Notes: generated from the sequence alone by a model not told the origin. DNA of 64,000 bases from Gordonibacter urolithinfaciens (GCF_900199375.1 NZ_LT900217.1:372001-436000), one strand, 5' to 3'; counted from the stretch's first letter, positions 49,896 through 58,604 are shown. A program made the numbers and translations.

Positions 49896-52460
49896 CTAGA
49901 ACTTCGCGAAGCGCTCGTAGCGGGCTTGCAGCAAGGCATCCGTCGGCTGCTCGGCGAGCTCGGCCAGGGCGGTGCTCACGTAGGCGCGCACCTGCTCGGC
50001 GGCGGCCTCGGGATTCTCGTGGGCGGGGGCGGGACCCTCCGAGAGCACGGCGTCCACAATGCCCATCTGGCACGCCTCCGCCGCGCTCATCTTCATGACC
50101 GCGGCCGCCTCGGGGGCGCGGGTGCGGTCCTTCCAGAGGATGGACGCGAAGCCCTCCGGCGACAGCACCGAGTACACGGCGTGCTCCTGCATGGCCACGC
50201 GATCGGCCAGGGCGAGCGCGAGCGCACCGCCGCTTCCGCCCTCGCCCACCAGCACGCTCACCACGGGCACGCGCAGGCCTGCGAGCGCCAGCAGGTTGTC
50301 GGCGATGGCGTTGCCCTGCCCGCGCTCCTCGGCCTCCATGCCGCAGAACGCGCCCTGCGTGTCAACGAGGCACACGACGGGGCGGCCGAACTTCTCGGCC
50401 TGACGCATGAGACGCAGGGACTTGCGGTACCCTTCCGGCTGCGGGCAGCCGAAGTTGCGGCGGATGCGCTCCTTCAGGTCGGCCCCCTTCTCCTGCGCTA
50501 TCACCGTCACGGCCCGCCCGCCGATCCAGCCGACGCCCGCCACCACGGCCGCATCGTCGCCGAAGGAGCGGTCGCCGTGCAGCTCGATGAAGCCGTCCAC
50601 CAGCGCGTCGATGTACGTGCGCGCCGTGGGCCGGTGCACGTTGCGCGCCAGCTGCACGCTCTGCCAGGCGCGGTTGCCGGAGTCGGCGGCCGCAGCGGCG
50701 GAGATGTCGGCAGATATCCCGTTCACCTCGAGCGACGCGCCGCCCTCGGCGTCGAAGCCGCCGCGAGCGAGGACCTTCCCCAGGCGCTTCGGCGACACGG
50801 CGCCGGGGGCCTTCCGCTCCAGGCGCCCCGCCAGGCCGCCCAGCAGCTGCTGGGCGCGCCGCGGGCGCCAGGGAGACGACTCGCCGAACGGCAGGCCGCC
50901 CTCGGGTTCGAGCAGGCCGTACGTCACCGTGTTGTACGTGTCGGTGCCATGCTCCAGGTTGTCGCGCACCGTCTGGAAGTCCACGAGGATGGCGCGGTCG
51001 CCCGGCTCGTGCGCGCCGCGGTTCGACCTCGCGGTGGCCAGGTGGATGGCCAGCAGGTGCGCGAGGGTCGCGCGCATCTCGGAGCGCTCCACGATGGCGT
51101 CGATCAGGCCGTGCTCGAGCGCGAACTCGGCCGTCTGGAAGCCCTCGGGCAGCTCCTGCTTGATGGTGTCCCTGATGACGCGCTGGCCCGCGAAGCCGAT
51201 GAGGGCACCCGGCTCGGCCAGGATCACATCGCCCTGCATGGCGAACGACGCGGTCACGCCGCCCGTGGTTGGGTCGGTGAGCACCGAGAGGTACGGCAAC
51301 CCCGCCTCGGCATGGCGTGCGAGCGCGCACGAAACCTTCGCCATCTGCATGAGCGAAACAAGGCCCTCTTGCATGCGCGCGCCGCCCGAGGCCGTGAAGA
51401 TAACGACGGGCAGGCGCTCATCGGTGGCGCGTTCCACCAGCCGGCACAGCTTCTCGCCCACCACCGAGCCCATGGAGCCCATGAAGAACTGCGACTCCAT
51501 GATGCCCACGGCCACGCGCAAACCCGCGATGCGGCCCTCGCCCGTGCGCACGGCTTCCTCGAGCCCCGTCTTGGCGCGCTGCGCCGCCAGCTTGCCGCCG
51601 TAGCCCGGGAAGCCCAGCGGGTCGGTCTCGGGCACGGAGCGGTTCCACTCCGCGAAGCTGCCCGCGTCGAGCGTGTCGTCGATGCGCTCGGCAGACGACA
51701 TGCGGAAGTAGCCGCCGCACGACGGGCACGTGCAGTGTCCCGACGCCAGGCTCGCCTCGTCGAACGAGAGGCCGCAGCGCGGGCAGGTGCGCCACGTGCC
51801 GTCATCGAGCGGCGGCTTGTCGGTGGAGCAGAGTATCCAGCCGAGGGCCGACGCGTCCGGGCTCATCGCGCGGAACACGCGCACGCCTCGCGCGGCGGCG
51901 CGGGCAAGGAAGCTGTCCACCTCGGCCAGCGGAAGCGCCTCGTCGGAGAGCAGCACCACCGCGGCGCCGCATTCGTCCGCCGCCTGCAACACGGCATGGC
52001 CGTTGCAGAAGAGCGCGTCGGAGTAGCGCTCGCCCAAGCACACCGCACGCTGCGCCGCCTTGAGGTACCCTTCCCCGCGACGGTCCTGCGTGTACACGGC
52101 GCAGGCGCAGAAGCCCGCATCGGCCACGGCCTGCAGCAGGCGCTTGGCCGCTTTGGAGCGCGCCATCACGAGCGCTACGGGCTTGGCGGCCGGGACAGAC
52201 GTACCAACCTGCGCGTCGACCGCGGCACGCACCCGCGAGCTGGCCTGGGCCTCGCCCGGGGCGACCGCCGTGTACTCGGACGCGTCGGCCGCCTCGAGCG
52301 CGTTCGGGGCGAGCGGCAGAGCGGCCGCGGCCTCCTCCACCATGCGCGACAGGCGGTAGGCGACGTCGGCCGACTCCGGCGCAGGGGCTGTCGCACCGCG
52401 CTGCGGGACGACCTCGCCGTCGCAGGAGAGCGTGATGTAGTTCTGCTTGCGTTGCCTCAT
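49896..52460 (-). CDS. accDA: acetyl-CoA carboxylase carboxyltransferase AccD-AccA fusion with N-terminal biotin-carboxylase-like segment
   Basis: An 854-residue single chain (ATG 52460, AAGGAG upstream). Residues 93-197 resemble the N-terminal domain of biotin carboxylase (PVALVMARSKAAKRLLQAVA, AVCLGERY), but no ATP-grasp follows. AccD starts near 220 with a zinc ribbon (CPRC at 226-229, CPSC at 245-248), then FTASGGARMQEGLVSLMQM. AccA occupies the last third: FIELHGDRSFGDDAAV and VLVGEGGSGGALALAL. It transfers CO2 from carboxybiotin to acetyl-CoA, giving malonyl-CoA for the adjacent fab genes. No accB or accC is in the window. Confidence 0.92.
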   Translation of the reverse strand: MRQRKQNYITLSCDGEVVPQRGATAPAPESADVAYRLSRMVEEAAAALPLAPNALEAADASEYTAVAPGEAQASSRVRAAVDAQVGTSVPAAKPVALVMARSKAAKRLLQAVADAGFCACAVYTQDRRGEGYLKAAQRAVCLGERYSDALFCNGHAVLQAADECGAAVVLLSDEALPLAEVDSFLARAAARGVRVFRAMSPDASALGWILCSTDKPPLDDGTWRTCPRCGLSFDEASLASGHCTCPSCGGYFRMSSAERIDDTLDAGSFAEWNRSVPETDPLGFPGYGGKLAAQRAKTGLEEAVRTGEGRIAGLRVAVGIMESQFFMGSMGSVVGEKLCRLVERATDERLPVVIFTASGGARMQEGLVSLMQMAKVSCALARHAEAGLPYLSVLTDPTTGGVTASFAMQGDVILAEPGALIGFAGQRVIRDTIKQELPEGFQTAEFALEHGLIDAIVERSEMRATLAHLLAIHLATARSNRGAHEPGDRAILVDFQTVRDNLEHGTDTYNTVTYGLLEPEGGLPFGESSPWRPRRAQQLLGGLAGRLERKAPGAVSPKRLGKVLARGGFDAEGGASLEVNGISADISAAAAADSGNRAWQSVQLARNVHRPTARTYIDALVDGFIELHGDRSFGDDAAVVAGVGWIGGRAVTVIAQEKGADLKERIRRNFGCPQPEGYRKSLRLMRQAEKFGRPVVCLVDTQGAFCGMEAEERGQGNAIADNLLALAGLRVPVVSVLVGEGGSGGALALALADRVAMQEHAVYSVLSPEGFASILWKDRTRAPEAAAVMKMSAAEACQMGIVDAVLSEGPAPAHENPEAAAEQVRAYVSTALAELAEQPTDALLQARYERFAKF

Positions 52461-52498
52461 CGGATGCTCCTTGCCTCTTGCCTCGGGGCGCCTGCGCC

Positions 52499-52954
52499 TC
52501 ATGCCTGTGCTTCCGCTTTCGCCAGCACGTACTTCTGCGTGGCCGACGCGCACAGCTGGCCGTCGACGCTCGCCTCCACCTCGGCCACGCACAAACGCGA
52601 CGAGGACTTCACGATGCGCCCCTTGAGGGTGAGCGTCTCGCCCGGGCTCACCTGGCGGCGGAACTTCGCGCCGTCGATGCCGGTGAGGAAGCCGATGGAC
52701 CTCTCGGCGCCGCGCTCCACGAGGATGCAGAACGAGGCGGCCTGCGCGAGCGCCTCCATGATGATGACGCCCGGCAGCACGGGGTGGCCCGGAAAGTGGC
52801 CCGCGAACAGCGGGAGCGCGGGGTCGACGTCCAACTCGGCCGTCACCTCGACGCCCGGCTCGCACGCGACGACGCGGCTCACCCAGCTAAACGGTTCGCG
52901 ATGCGGCAGCACCGCCTCGACGACGTCCCTCCCACAAGGATATTCGATATCCAT
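52499..52954 (-). CDS. fabZ: (3R)-hydroxyacyl-ACP dehydratase FabZ
   Basis: A 151-residue hotdog-fold dehydratase starting at ATG 52954 (GAAGGAG upstream). VEAVLPHREPFSWVSRVVAC opens it. The active site is AGHFPGHPVLPGVIIMEALA (catalytic His and Glu), then FRRQVSPGETLTL. It removes water from 3-hydroxyacyl-ACP in elongation. Lies between fabF and accDA in the operon. A frame continuing upstream to 53068 contains the palindromic repeat and is not used. Confidence 0.92.
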   Translation of the reverse strand: MDIEYPCGRDVVEAVLPHREPFSWVSRVVACEPGVEVTAELDVDPALPLFAGHFPGHPVLPGVIIMEALAQAASFCILVERGAERSIGFLTGIDGAKFRRQVSPGETLTLKGRIVKSSSRLCVAEVEASVDGQLCASATQKYVLAKAEAQA

Positions 52955-53040
52955 GTTGACTCCTTCTTCAATCGACGCACACTCGGCTTCTTCTGCAACC
53001 GAACGGATGCGCTTTCCCGCAATGTCGGCAATCCCGACGA

Positions 53041-53129
53041 GCGCGAGGAGGACGGTGCCGCCCACCAAGCGAGTTCCGCAGCGAAGCGAGGACTGTTCGA
53101 GCGACTGGGCGGCACCGTCCTCCTCGCGC
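53041..53129. repeat. palindromic element copy 1 (23-bp arms) between fabF and fabZ
   Basis: Arms 53041-53063 and 53107-53129 are perfectly complementary over 23 bases. The 43-base centre contains CACCAAGCGAGTTCC and GCGAAGCGAGGACTG with CGAGCGACTGGGC, and the right flank is TCCCGCAGGT. The same centre and flank occur at 56186-56308 with different arms, so this is a repeated structured element. Confidence 0.8.
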
Positions 53130-53142
53130 GTCCCGCAGGTCG

Positions 53143-54432
53143 CTAGCCGCGATACGGCGATAGCGCCAAAGAGGCGTTATGCCCCCCGAAGCCGAGGCTG
53201 TTCGACAGCGCCACCTTCTGCGGGTAGTTCGTCTTCGCCTCCGTGACGACGTTGACCGGGCACTCCGGGTCGGCCTCGGCGAAGCCGGCCGTGGGCGGCA
53301 CGCAGTCGTTCATCACGGACAGGGCGCAGACGATGGCCTCGATGGCGCCGGCGGCGCCCAGCGTGTGGCCCGTCGTGCCCTTCACGGACGTCACCGGCAC
53401 GGCGCGCCCGGCCTCTTCGCCGACGAGGGCCAGCAGCGCCTTGGACTCGGTGGCGTCGTTGGCGGGCGTGCCGGTGCCGTGGGCGTTCAGGTGTCCCAGG
53501 TCCTCCGGCGAGAAGCCGCCCTCCTCGAGCGCCTGGCGCATGGCGCGCACCACGCCCTCGCCGCTGGGCTCGGGGGCCGTCATGTGGTAGGCGTCGCCGG
53601 TGGAGCCGAAGCCCGTGATCTCGGCGAGCACCTCGGCGCCCCGGCCGAGCGCATGCTCGAGCGACTCGACGACCACGGCGCCCGCGCCCTCGCCCGCCAC
53701 GAAGCCGGCGCGGCGCGCGTCGAACGGCAGCGAGGCCTGGGAGGGGTCGTCGGCCTTCGACAGCGCGCCGAGGTTCGAGAACCCGGCCAGGCAGATGGGC
53801 GACACGGACTCCTCCGAGCCACCGGCCAGCGCCGCGTCGATGTAGCCGTGGCGGATGTCGCGCACGGCCGCGCCGATGGAGTGCGCTCCGGTGGCGCATG
53901 CGGTCACGACGTTCAGGCACTCGCCGCGCAAGCCGTAGCGGATGGAGAGGTTGCCGGCGGCGATGTTGCCGATCATCGTGGGGATGAACAGCGGGCTCAC
54001 GCGCTTCGGCCCCTTCTCGGCCAACGCGCGGAAGCCGCTCTGCAGCTCGTCGATGCCGCCGATGCCCGTGCCGAACACGCAGGCGATGCGCGTGGTGTCC
54101 TCGGCCTCGAGGTCGAGGCCCGACTGCGCCAGCGCCTCGTCGGACGCGACGATGGCGTACTGCACGAAGCGCTCGAACCGGCGCGCCTCCTTCTTCGAGA
54201 TGCCGTGCTCGCACGGGTCGAAATCGCGCACCTCGGCGGCGATGTGCACGTCGAAGTCGGCCGTATCGAAGCGCGTCACCGGACCGATGCAGCACGCGCG
54301 GCCCATGACCGCGTCCCATAGCGCCCCCACGCCCACGCCGGCCGGCGATACCGCGCCCATGCCGGTGATGACCACGCGATGCGTGCCGTCTGCGCGGCGC
54401 GTGGCGCCCGTGCTCATGCTGTTCTCGCTCAT
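53143..54432 (-). CDS. fabF: beta-ketoacyl-ACP synthase II FabF
   Basis: A 429-residue thiolase-fold condensing enzyme, ATG 54432 (GGAGG upstream), overlapping the fabG stop by four bases. It has RVVITGMGAVSPAGVGVGAL at the start, the active cysteine in NVVTACATGAHSIG, His in NAHGTGTPANDATE, Lys in SVKGTTGHTLGAAGAIEA with the second His, and SNSLGFGGHN. It elongates acyl-ACP with malonyl-ACP. A 23-residue low-complexity N-terminal extension precedes the fold. Confidence 0.95.
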   Translation of the reverse strand: MSENSMSTGATRRADGTHRVVITGMGAVSPAGVGVGALWDAVMGRACCIGPVTRFDTADFDVHIAAEVRDFDPCEHGISKKEARRFERFVQYAIVASDEALAQSGLDLEAEDTTRIACVFGTGIGGIDELQSGFRALAEKGPKRVSPLFIPTMIGNIAAGNLSIRYGLRGECLNVVTACATGAHSIGAAVRDIRHGYIDAALAGGSEESVSPICLAGFSNLGALSKADDPSQASLPFDARRAGFVAGEGAGAVVVESLEHALGRGAEVLAEITGFGSTGDAYHMTAPEPSGEGVVRAMRQALEEGGFSPEDLGHLNAHGTGTPANDATESKALLALVGEEAGRAVPVTSVKGTTGHTLGAAGAIEAIVCALSVMNDCVPPTAGFAEADPECPVNVVTEAKTNYPQKVALSNSLGFGGHNASLALSPYRG

Positions 54433-55193
54433 AGCGACATACCTCCGTCGATGCAGATAACCTGTCCGGTGATGTAGCCGGCCTCCTCGCTCGCCAAAAA
54501 GCGCACGAGCTTCGCCACGTCCTCCGGCTCCCCGAGGCGCTTCGAGGCGATGCGGCCGAGGATGGCCTCGCGCTGCTTCTCCGACAGCGCGTCGGTCATG
54601 TCCGTGGCGATGAAGCCGGGGGCCACCGCGTTCGCCGTGACGTTGCGCGCGGCCAATTCGCGGGCGATGGACTTCGTGAGGCCGATCACGCCGGCCTTCG
54701 AGGCGGCGTAGTTCGCCTGGCCCGCGTTGCCCGCCACGCCCACGACGCTTGACAGGTTGACGATGCGCCCGTAGCGCTGCTTCATCATGCGTTGCGCCGC
54801 GGCCTTGCAGCAGTTGAACGTGCCCTTGAGGTTCACGTCGATCACCGCGTCGAAATCCTCTTCCTTCATGCGGGCCAGAAGGCCGTCGCGCGTGATCCCC
54901 GCGTTGTTCACGAGCACGTCGACGCGGCCGAACGCTTCGTGGGCGGCATCGACGAGCGCGGCGGCTTCCGCGGCGTCGGCCACGTTGGCGGCCACCGCGA
55001 TGGCGCGCACGCCGCAGTCGGCCTCGAGGGCGGCGGCGAAGGCGCGGGCCTCGTCGAGGCCGCGCTCGCTCGAGCAGTTCACGCACACGTCGAAGCCCGC
55101 GCGCGCGAGCTCCTCGGCCACGGCGCGGCCGATGCCGCGGTTCGAGCCGGTGACGACCGCGCTTCGGCGCGGGGTTTCGGTTTCGTTGGTCAT
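54429..55193 (-). CDS. fabG: 3-oxoacyl-ACP reductase FabG
   Basis: A 254-residue SDR. AVVTGSNRGIGRAVAEELAR (NADPH site), LVNNAGITRDG, IVNLSSVVG, YAASKAGVIG (catalytic Tyr and Lys) and a C-terminal YITGQVICIDGGMSL are canonical FabG features. ATG 55193 has AGGAG some 12 bases upstream. It reduces 3-ketoacyl-ACP. Operon order fabD-fabG-fabF is standard. Confidence 0.96.
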   Translation of the reverse strand: MTNETETPRRSAVVTGSNRGIGRAVAEELARAGFDVCVNCSSERGLDEARAFAAALEADCGVRAIAVAANVADAAEAAALVDAAHEAFGRVDVLVNNAGITRDGLLARMKEEDFDAVIDVNLKGTFNCCKAAAQRMMKQRYGRIVNLSSVVGVAGNAGQANYAASKAGVIGLTKSIARELAARNVTANAVAPGFIATDMTDALSEKQREAILGRIASKRLGEPEDVAKLVRFLASEEAGYITGQVICIDGGMSL

Positions 55194-55207
55194 GGGAGAA
55201 GGGGCTC

Positions 55208-56332
55208 CTATTCGGAATCGGGCGCGGCCTGGGCGGCGAGGAGCGCGTCGAAGCTCGCGCGGTCCTGGACGCAGGCGCGCGTCGCGGTTTTGTCGATGCG
55301 CTTCACGAGGTTGGCCAGCACGCCGCCGAAGCCCACTTCGACGAACGTGTCGGCGCCGGCTGCTGCGAGCGCGGCCACGCTCGCGTCGAAGCGCACGGGG
55401 CTCGTGAGATGGCGCACGAGGCTCTCGCGCGCGTCGGCGGCGGACAGCGGCGCGGCGGTGACGTTGCAGATGAGGGGCACGCGCGGCTCCGAGAACTCGA
55501 CGTTCTCCAGATAGGCGGCCATCCCCTCGGCAGCCGAGGCCATGAGCGGGCTGTGGAACGCGCCCGACGTGGCCAGGCGCGACGAGCGCTTCCCCGCCGC
55601 AGCCCACGCCGCCTCGGCGCGCTCGACGGCCTCCGGCGTGCCCGCCACGACGATCTGCCCCGGGCAGTTGAAGTTCGCCGGCACGAGCACGTCGCCTTCG
55701 GCGCACTCGTCGCAGAGGGCCTGCACGGCATCCTCGTCGGCCTTCAGCAGCGCGCTCATCGCGCCGGGATGCGCCGCAGCGGCCTCGGCCATGAGCTCCG
55801 AGCGCGCCTTCACGAGCGCGAACGTGGCCTCGTCGGCGAGCATGCCCGACACGGCGAGCGCGCTCACCTGGCCGAGCGAGAAGCCCAGCACCGCCGCCGG
55901 CTCAACGCCGCGCGCCATGAGCGCGCGGGCGACGGCCACCGACAGCGCGCACAGCGCCGGCTGGGCGTTGCGCGTGTCGTTGAGCTTTTCGGGTTCGGCG
56001 TTGAGCACGAGGTCGGCCACGTCGAAGCCCAGCACGTCGGAGGCGCAGGCGAACGTCGCGCGCACCTCTTCCACAGCGAAGAGATCGGCCCCCATCCCCG
56101 GTTTCTGCGAGCCCTGACCCGAGAACATGAACACAGGAGCCCCGGAAGCGATAGCGGAAACCGGTTTCGCATTCGACGTGGAGCCGGGCCGATCGGCGGC
56201 GTCCACCAAGCGAGTTCCCCCTTCGGGGACTAGCTTCGCTTCGCTTCGCGTCGCCGCACCCGTGCGAAGCGAGGACTGTCCGAGCGACTGGGCGCCGCCG
56301 ATCGGCCCTCCCGCAGGTTGAAGTTCGGTCAC
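55208..56332 (-). CDS. fabD: malonyl-CoA:ACP transacylase FabD, with N-terminal extension coded by a palindromic repeat
   Basis: A 374-residue protein starting at GTG 56332 with a strong AAGGGGGGG site. The MAT fold begins only at residue 68 (PVFMFSGQGSQKPGMGADLF). The first 67 residues are encoded largely by the palindromic element at 56186-56308 and look unstructured. Catalytic Ser lies in VLGFSLGQVSALA (GFSLGQ instead of the usual GHSLGE), His in SGAFHSPLM, and Gln in IVVAGTPEAVERAE follows the usual fold. It loads malonyl groups on ACP. A later start, such as the GTG near 56206, is possible. Confidence 0.9.
   Translation of the reverse strand: MTELQPAGGPIGGAQSLGQSSLRTGAATRSEAKLVPEGGTRLVDAADRPGSTSNAKPVSAIASGAPVFMFSGQGSQKPGMGADLFAVEEVRATFACASDVLGFDVADLVLNAEPEKLNDTRNAQPALCALSVAVARALMARGVEPAAVLGFSLGQVSALAVSGMLADEATFALVKARSELMAEAAAAHPGAMSALLKADEDAVQALCDECAEGDVLVPANFNCPGQIVVAGTPEAVERAEAAWAAAGKRSSRLATSGAFHSPLMASAAEGMAAYLENVEFSEPRVPLICNVTAAPLSAADARESLVRHLTSPVRFDASVAALAAAGADTFVEVGFGGVLANLVKRIDKTATRACVQDRASFDALLAAQAAPDSE
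56186..56308. repeat. palindromic element copy 2 inside the 5' end of fabD
   Basis: Arms 56186-56204 and 56290-56308 pair over 19 bases with one G-T wobble. The centre shares CCACCAAGCGAGTTCC and GCGAAGCGAGGACTGT with CGAGCGACTGGGC with copy 1, plus an additional inner hairpin (CGCTTCGC / GCGAAGCG and AGT-CCCC / GGGGACT). The arms differ in sequence from copy 1 but keep pairing. Confidence 0.8.
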
Positions 56333-56343
56333 GTTGCCCCCCC

Positions 56344-57315
56344 TTAGCGAACGCGCCCACGGCGAGCATTCGATTCCGCCAGGGCCTCCAGGTCGAGTCT
56401 GCCGAGGGCCTCGGCCTCATCGATCATCCGAGCGACCGCTTCGGCCGCCGTCGCGCGCTCTCGCACGAGCGCCGCCGACTGGCCCGCCATCATCGTGCCG
56501 TTGTCCACGTCGCCCTCGACCGCGCGCTTGAGCGAGCCCACGTACATCGCCTCCAGCTCGTCGCCGTTGGCCGCCACGTCGCCCTCGAGCTTGCGAACGG
56601 TGCGGGCGAACTTGTTCTTGAGGCAGCGCACGGGATGCCCGCTGCCGCGACCCGTGACGATGGTGTCTGCGTCCTTCGCCGCGATCACGCGCTCCTTGTA
56701 CGCGTCGGCGATGGTGCACTCGTCCACCGTGAGGAAGCGGGTGCCCACCTGCACGCCCTCGGCGCCCAGCGCGAAGGCTGCGGCCATGCCGCGCCCGTCG
56801 GCGATGCCGCCGGCGGCGATCACGGGGATGGACACGGCGTCGCGCACCGCGGGGATGAGCGCCATCGTGGTGAGCTCGCCGATATGGCCGCCGGCCTCGG
56901 TGCCCTCGGCCACCACGGCGTCGGCGCCGAGGCGCTCCATGCGCGCGGCCAGCGCGCTCGAGGCAACCACGGGCACCACCTTGATGCCGGCGTCCTTCCA
57001 CAGCTGCAGGTAGTTCGCCGGGCTGCCCGCGCCCGTCGTGATGACGTCGACGCGCAGCTTCGCCAGAAGCTCGGCCGTCTCGCCCGCGTTCGGATCCATG
57101 AGCATGACGTTCGCGCCGATGGGCTTGTCGGTCATCGAGCGGGCGATGCGCACCTGCTCTTCCACCCACTCAAGCGGCGCGCCGCCGCACGCGATGATGC
57201 CGAGGCCGCCGGCCTCGCTCACCGCGCCAGCCAGGCTCGCGTCGGCGATGCGCGCCATCGCGCCCTGCACGACGGGCACCTCGATGCCCAGCAGTTCCGT
57301 AATCCTCGTTTTCAT
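56344..57315 (-). CDS. fabK: enoyl-ACP reductase II FabK (FMN-dependent)
   Basis: A 323-residue TIM-barrel flavoprotein of the NPD/FabK family. ITELLGIEVPVVQGAMARIA, GGLGIIACGG, VITTGAGSPANYLQLWKDAG, VVAEGTEAGGHIGELTTMAL and VIAAGGIADGRGMAAAFALG are the flavin-binding and active-site segments. It carries out the last reduction of the cycle in place of FabI. ATG 57315 is preferred over an ATG two codons earlier for its Shine-Dalgarno spacing. FabK in first position after acpP matches streptococcal-type fab operons. Confidence 0.93.
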   Translation of the reverse strand: MKTRITELLGIEVPVVQGAMARIADASLAGAVSEAGGLGIIACGGAPLEWVEEQVRIARSMTDKPIGANVMLMDPNAGETAELLAKLRVDVITTGAGSPANYLQLWKDAGIKVVPVVASSALAARMERLGADAVVAEGTEAGGHIGELTTMALIPAVRDAVSIPVIAAGGIADGRGMAAAFALGAEGVQVGTRFLTVDECTIADAYKERVIAAKDADTIVTGRGSGHPVRCLKNKFARTVRKLEGDVAANGDELEAMYVGSLKRAVEGDVDNGTMMAGQSAALVRERATAAEAVARMIDEAEALGRLDLEALAESNARRGRVR

Positions 57316-57433
57316 GCCCATGCTCCCTTTCCTCGAACCGCCCGAGCCCGCCGGGCGAACATTGCGAACGAGCCGCATTGCGCAGGGCCCGTCAAGCAAG
57401 CGGGCCCCGTGATGGGGCCCGGTCAACGCGCCT

Positions 57434-57652
57434 TTACAGCGAGTCGATGTGCGCGACCAGCTGGCCCACCGTCTCGATGCCCTCGGGCTCGCCGAACTCG
57501 ACGTCGCACTTCTCCTCGAGGTCGCAGATGAGCTCGACCATGTCGAGCGAGTCAATGCCGAGCGACTCGAGCGTGGCCTCCTCGGTGATCTTGTCGGCCT
57601 CGAGATCGAGGTTCTCCACGAGCACTTCCTTGACGGTGTCGATGGTAGCCAT
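57434..57652 (-). CDS. acpP: acyl carrier protein
   Basis: A 72-residue acidic helical protein. The phosphopantetheine attachment serine is in LGIDSLDMVELICDLEEKCD, preceded by LDLEADKITEEATLESLGID. It carries the growing chain between the fab enzymes. First gene of the operon; a FabT-like box lies 27 bases upstream of its ATG. The 118-base gap to fabK might hold an internal structure but shows none clearly. Confidence 0.97.
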   Translation of the reverse strand: MATIDTVKEVLVENLDLEADKITEEATLESLGIDSLDMVELICDLEEKCDVEFGEPEGIETVGQLVAHIDSL

Positions 57653-57678
57653 GGGGTATCCTTTCGCGTTCAGATTAG

Positions 57679-57691
57679 TTTGATAATCAAA
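57679..57691. promoter_or_regulatory. FabT-box upstream of acpP
   Basis: TTTGATAATCAAA is a perfect palindrome around its central base and matches the Lactobacillales FabT operator type (TTTGAT-x-ATCAAA-like). It is placed in the acpP promoter region and is followed by GTATT, as is the box before fabT. Confidence 0.75.
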
Positions 57692-58093
57692 GTATTTCCG
57701 CAGAGGTAATGATACGGACCCGCTCGCCCCGCGGCAAGCCCCGCGGCAAGCCCTCCACGATTTCTGCGCGTCGCAGGCGTCGTGCGGCCGACGTCCCCGC
57801 TCGGGAAAAGGGAGGTTCGCGAAACGACGGGCTCGAGGTCACCGTTTTGGCCCCGGTGAAGCCCTACGACAGATTGTCGGAACGCGGCGCGATCATCGAC
57901 CTGCGCAAACGCAGCTACCGAGACCGCCCGAACCGCGAAAGCACCTCCCGCGGCCGCGAAAACGCTTCACAGCGGCCAAGACGGTGACCTCGGGGGTTCT
58001 TTTCCGCGATGGATCTTTCATTGCTCCGCGCACCGCATGCGCCCGCATCGCGCGCGCCCTCGCCCGATGCCCACACGCCTCACCGCCCCTGCC
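57692..58093. other. region between the fab operon and fabT
   Basis: About 400 bases upstream of acpP and downstream of fabT, both on the minus strand. It should contain the acpP promoter and the 3' end of the fabT message. A 92-codon frame on the plus strand is Arg-rich, lacks a ribosome site and is not credible. Confidence 0.4.
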
Positions 58094-58564
58094 CTACGCC
58101 TGGGAGTCGAAAAACGCCTTCACCTTGCAAAGCGCCTCGGCGAACACGCGTTCCTCCTCCTCGGAAAGATCGGCCAGCGCCTCGTCGATCATCTGGTGGT
58201 GGAACAGGTTGTGGGCGCGCAGCACCTGCCGGCCCTTCTTGGTGAGCGACACGAGCACCTTGCGCCGGTCGTCCTCGGCGCGCGTGCGCTCCACGAAGCC
58301 CTTGCTCGCCAGCTTGCCCACCGCCGTGGTCAGCGTGGCCAGCGTCACGTTCAGGCGAGCCGCGACCACGTTCATCGGATTGCGCTCGTGCAGGCCGATG
58401 GCCACGATGGTGTGCACCTCGGTGATGGTGAGCCCGTGCGTCAGGCGGTTGTCGAGCGACTGCTCCTCGATCCGCAGGATGGAGTTGAACGTGCCGGACA
58501 GCAGATCGTCGATCTCCTCGCGCCGCTTGGACACGGCATCGGCATCCCCGGAGGAACCGTCCAT
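58094..58564 (-). CDS. fabT: MarR-family regulator, FabT-like
   Basis: A 156-residue MarR protein. The winged helix occupies residues 45-115: LTITEVHTIVAIGLHERNPM, VVAARLNVTLATLTTAVGKL, KGFVERTRAEDDRRKVLVSL and TKKGRQVLRAH. It is adjacent to the fab operon, and both its own promoter and that of acpP carry TTxGATxATCAAA boxes, the FabT pattern. FabT represses fatty-acid genes when bound to acyl-ACP. ATG 58564 follows GAAGGAGG. Confidence 0.88.
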   Translation of the reverse strand: MDGSSGDADAVSKRREEIDDLLSGTFNSILRIEEQSLDNRLTHGLTITEVHTIVAIGLHERNPMNVVAARLNVTLATLTTAVGKLASKGFVERTRAEDDRRKVLVSLTKKGRQVLRAHNLFHHQMIDEALADLSEEEERVFAEALCKVKAFFDSQA

Positions 58565-58604
58565 TGCCCCTCCTTCCTTCCCAATTGTCGTTTCCGTTCC
58601 CAGC

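Noticed and set aside
49896-52460. AccDA cell lacking acetyl-CoA carboxylase because accB and accC are absent
   Set aside because: The window covers a small part of a genome; accB and accC may be elsewhere, so no functional loss is claimed.
49926-53246. 1106-codon frame on the plus strand opposite accDA and fabZ
   Set aside because: Antisense shadow of conserved fatty-acid genes; no domain-like order, no start signal.
57709-57987. 92-codon Arg-rich plus-strand frame upstream of acpP
   Set aside because: No Shine-Dalgarno and composition of noncoding GC-rich DNA.
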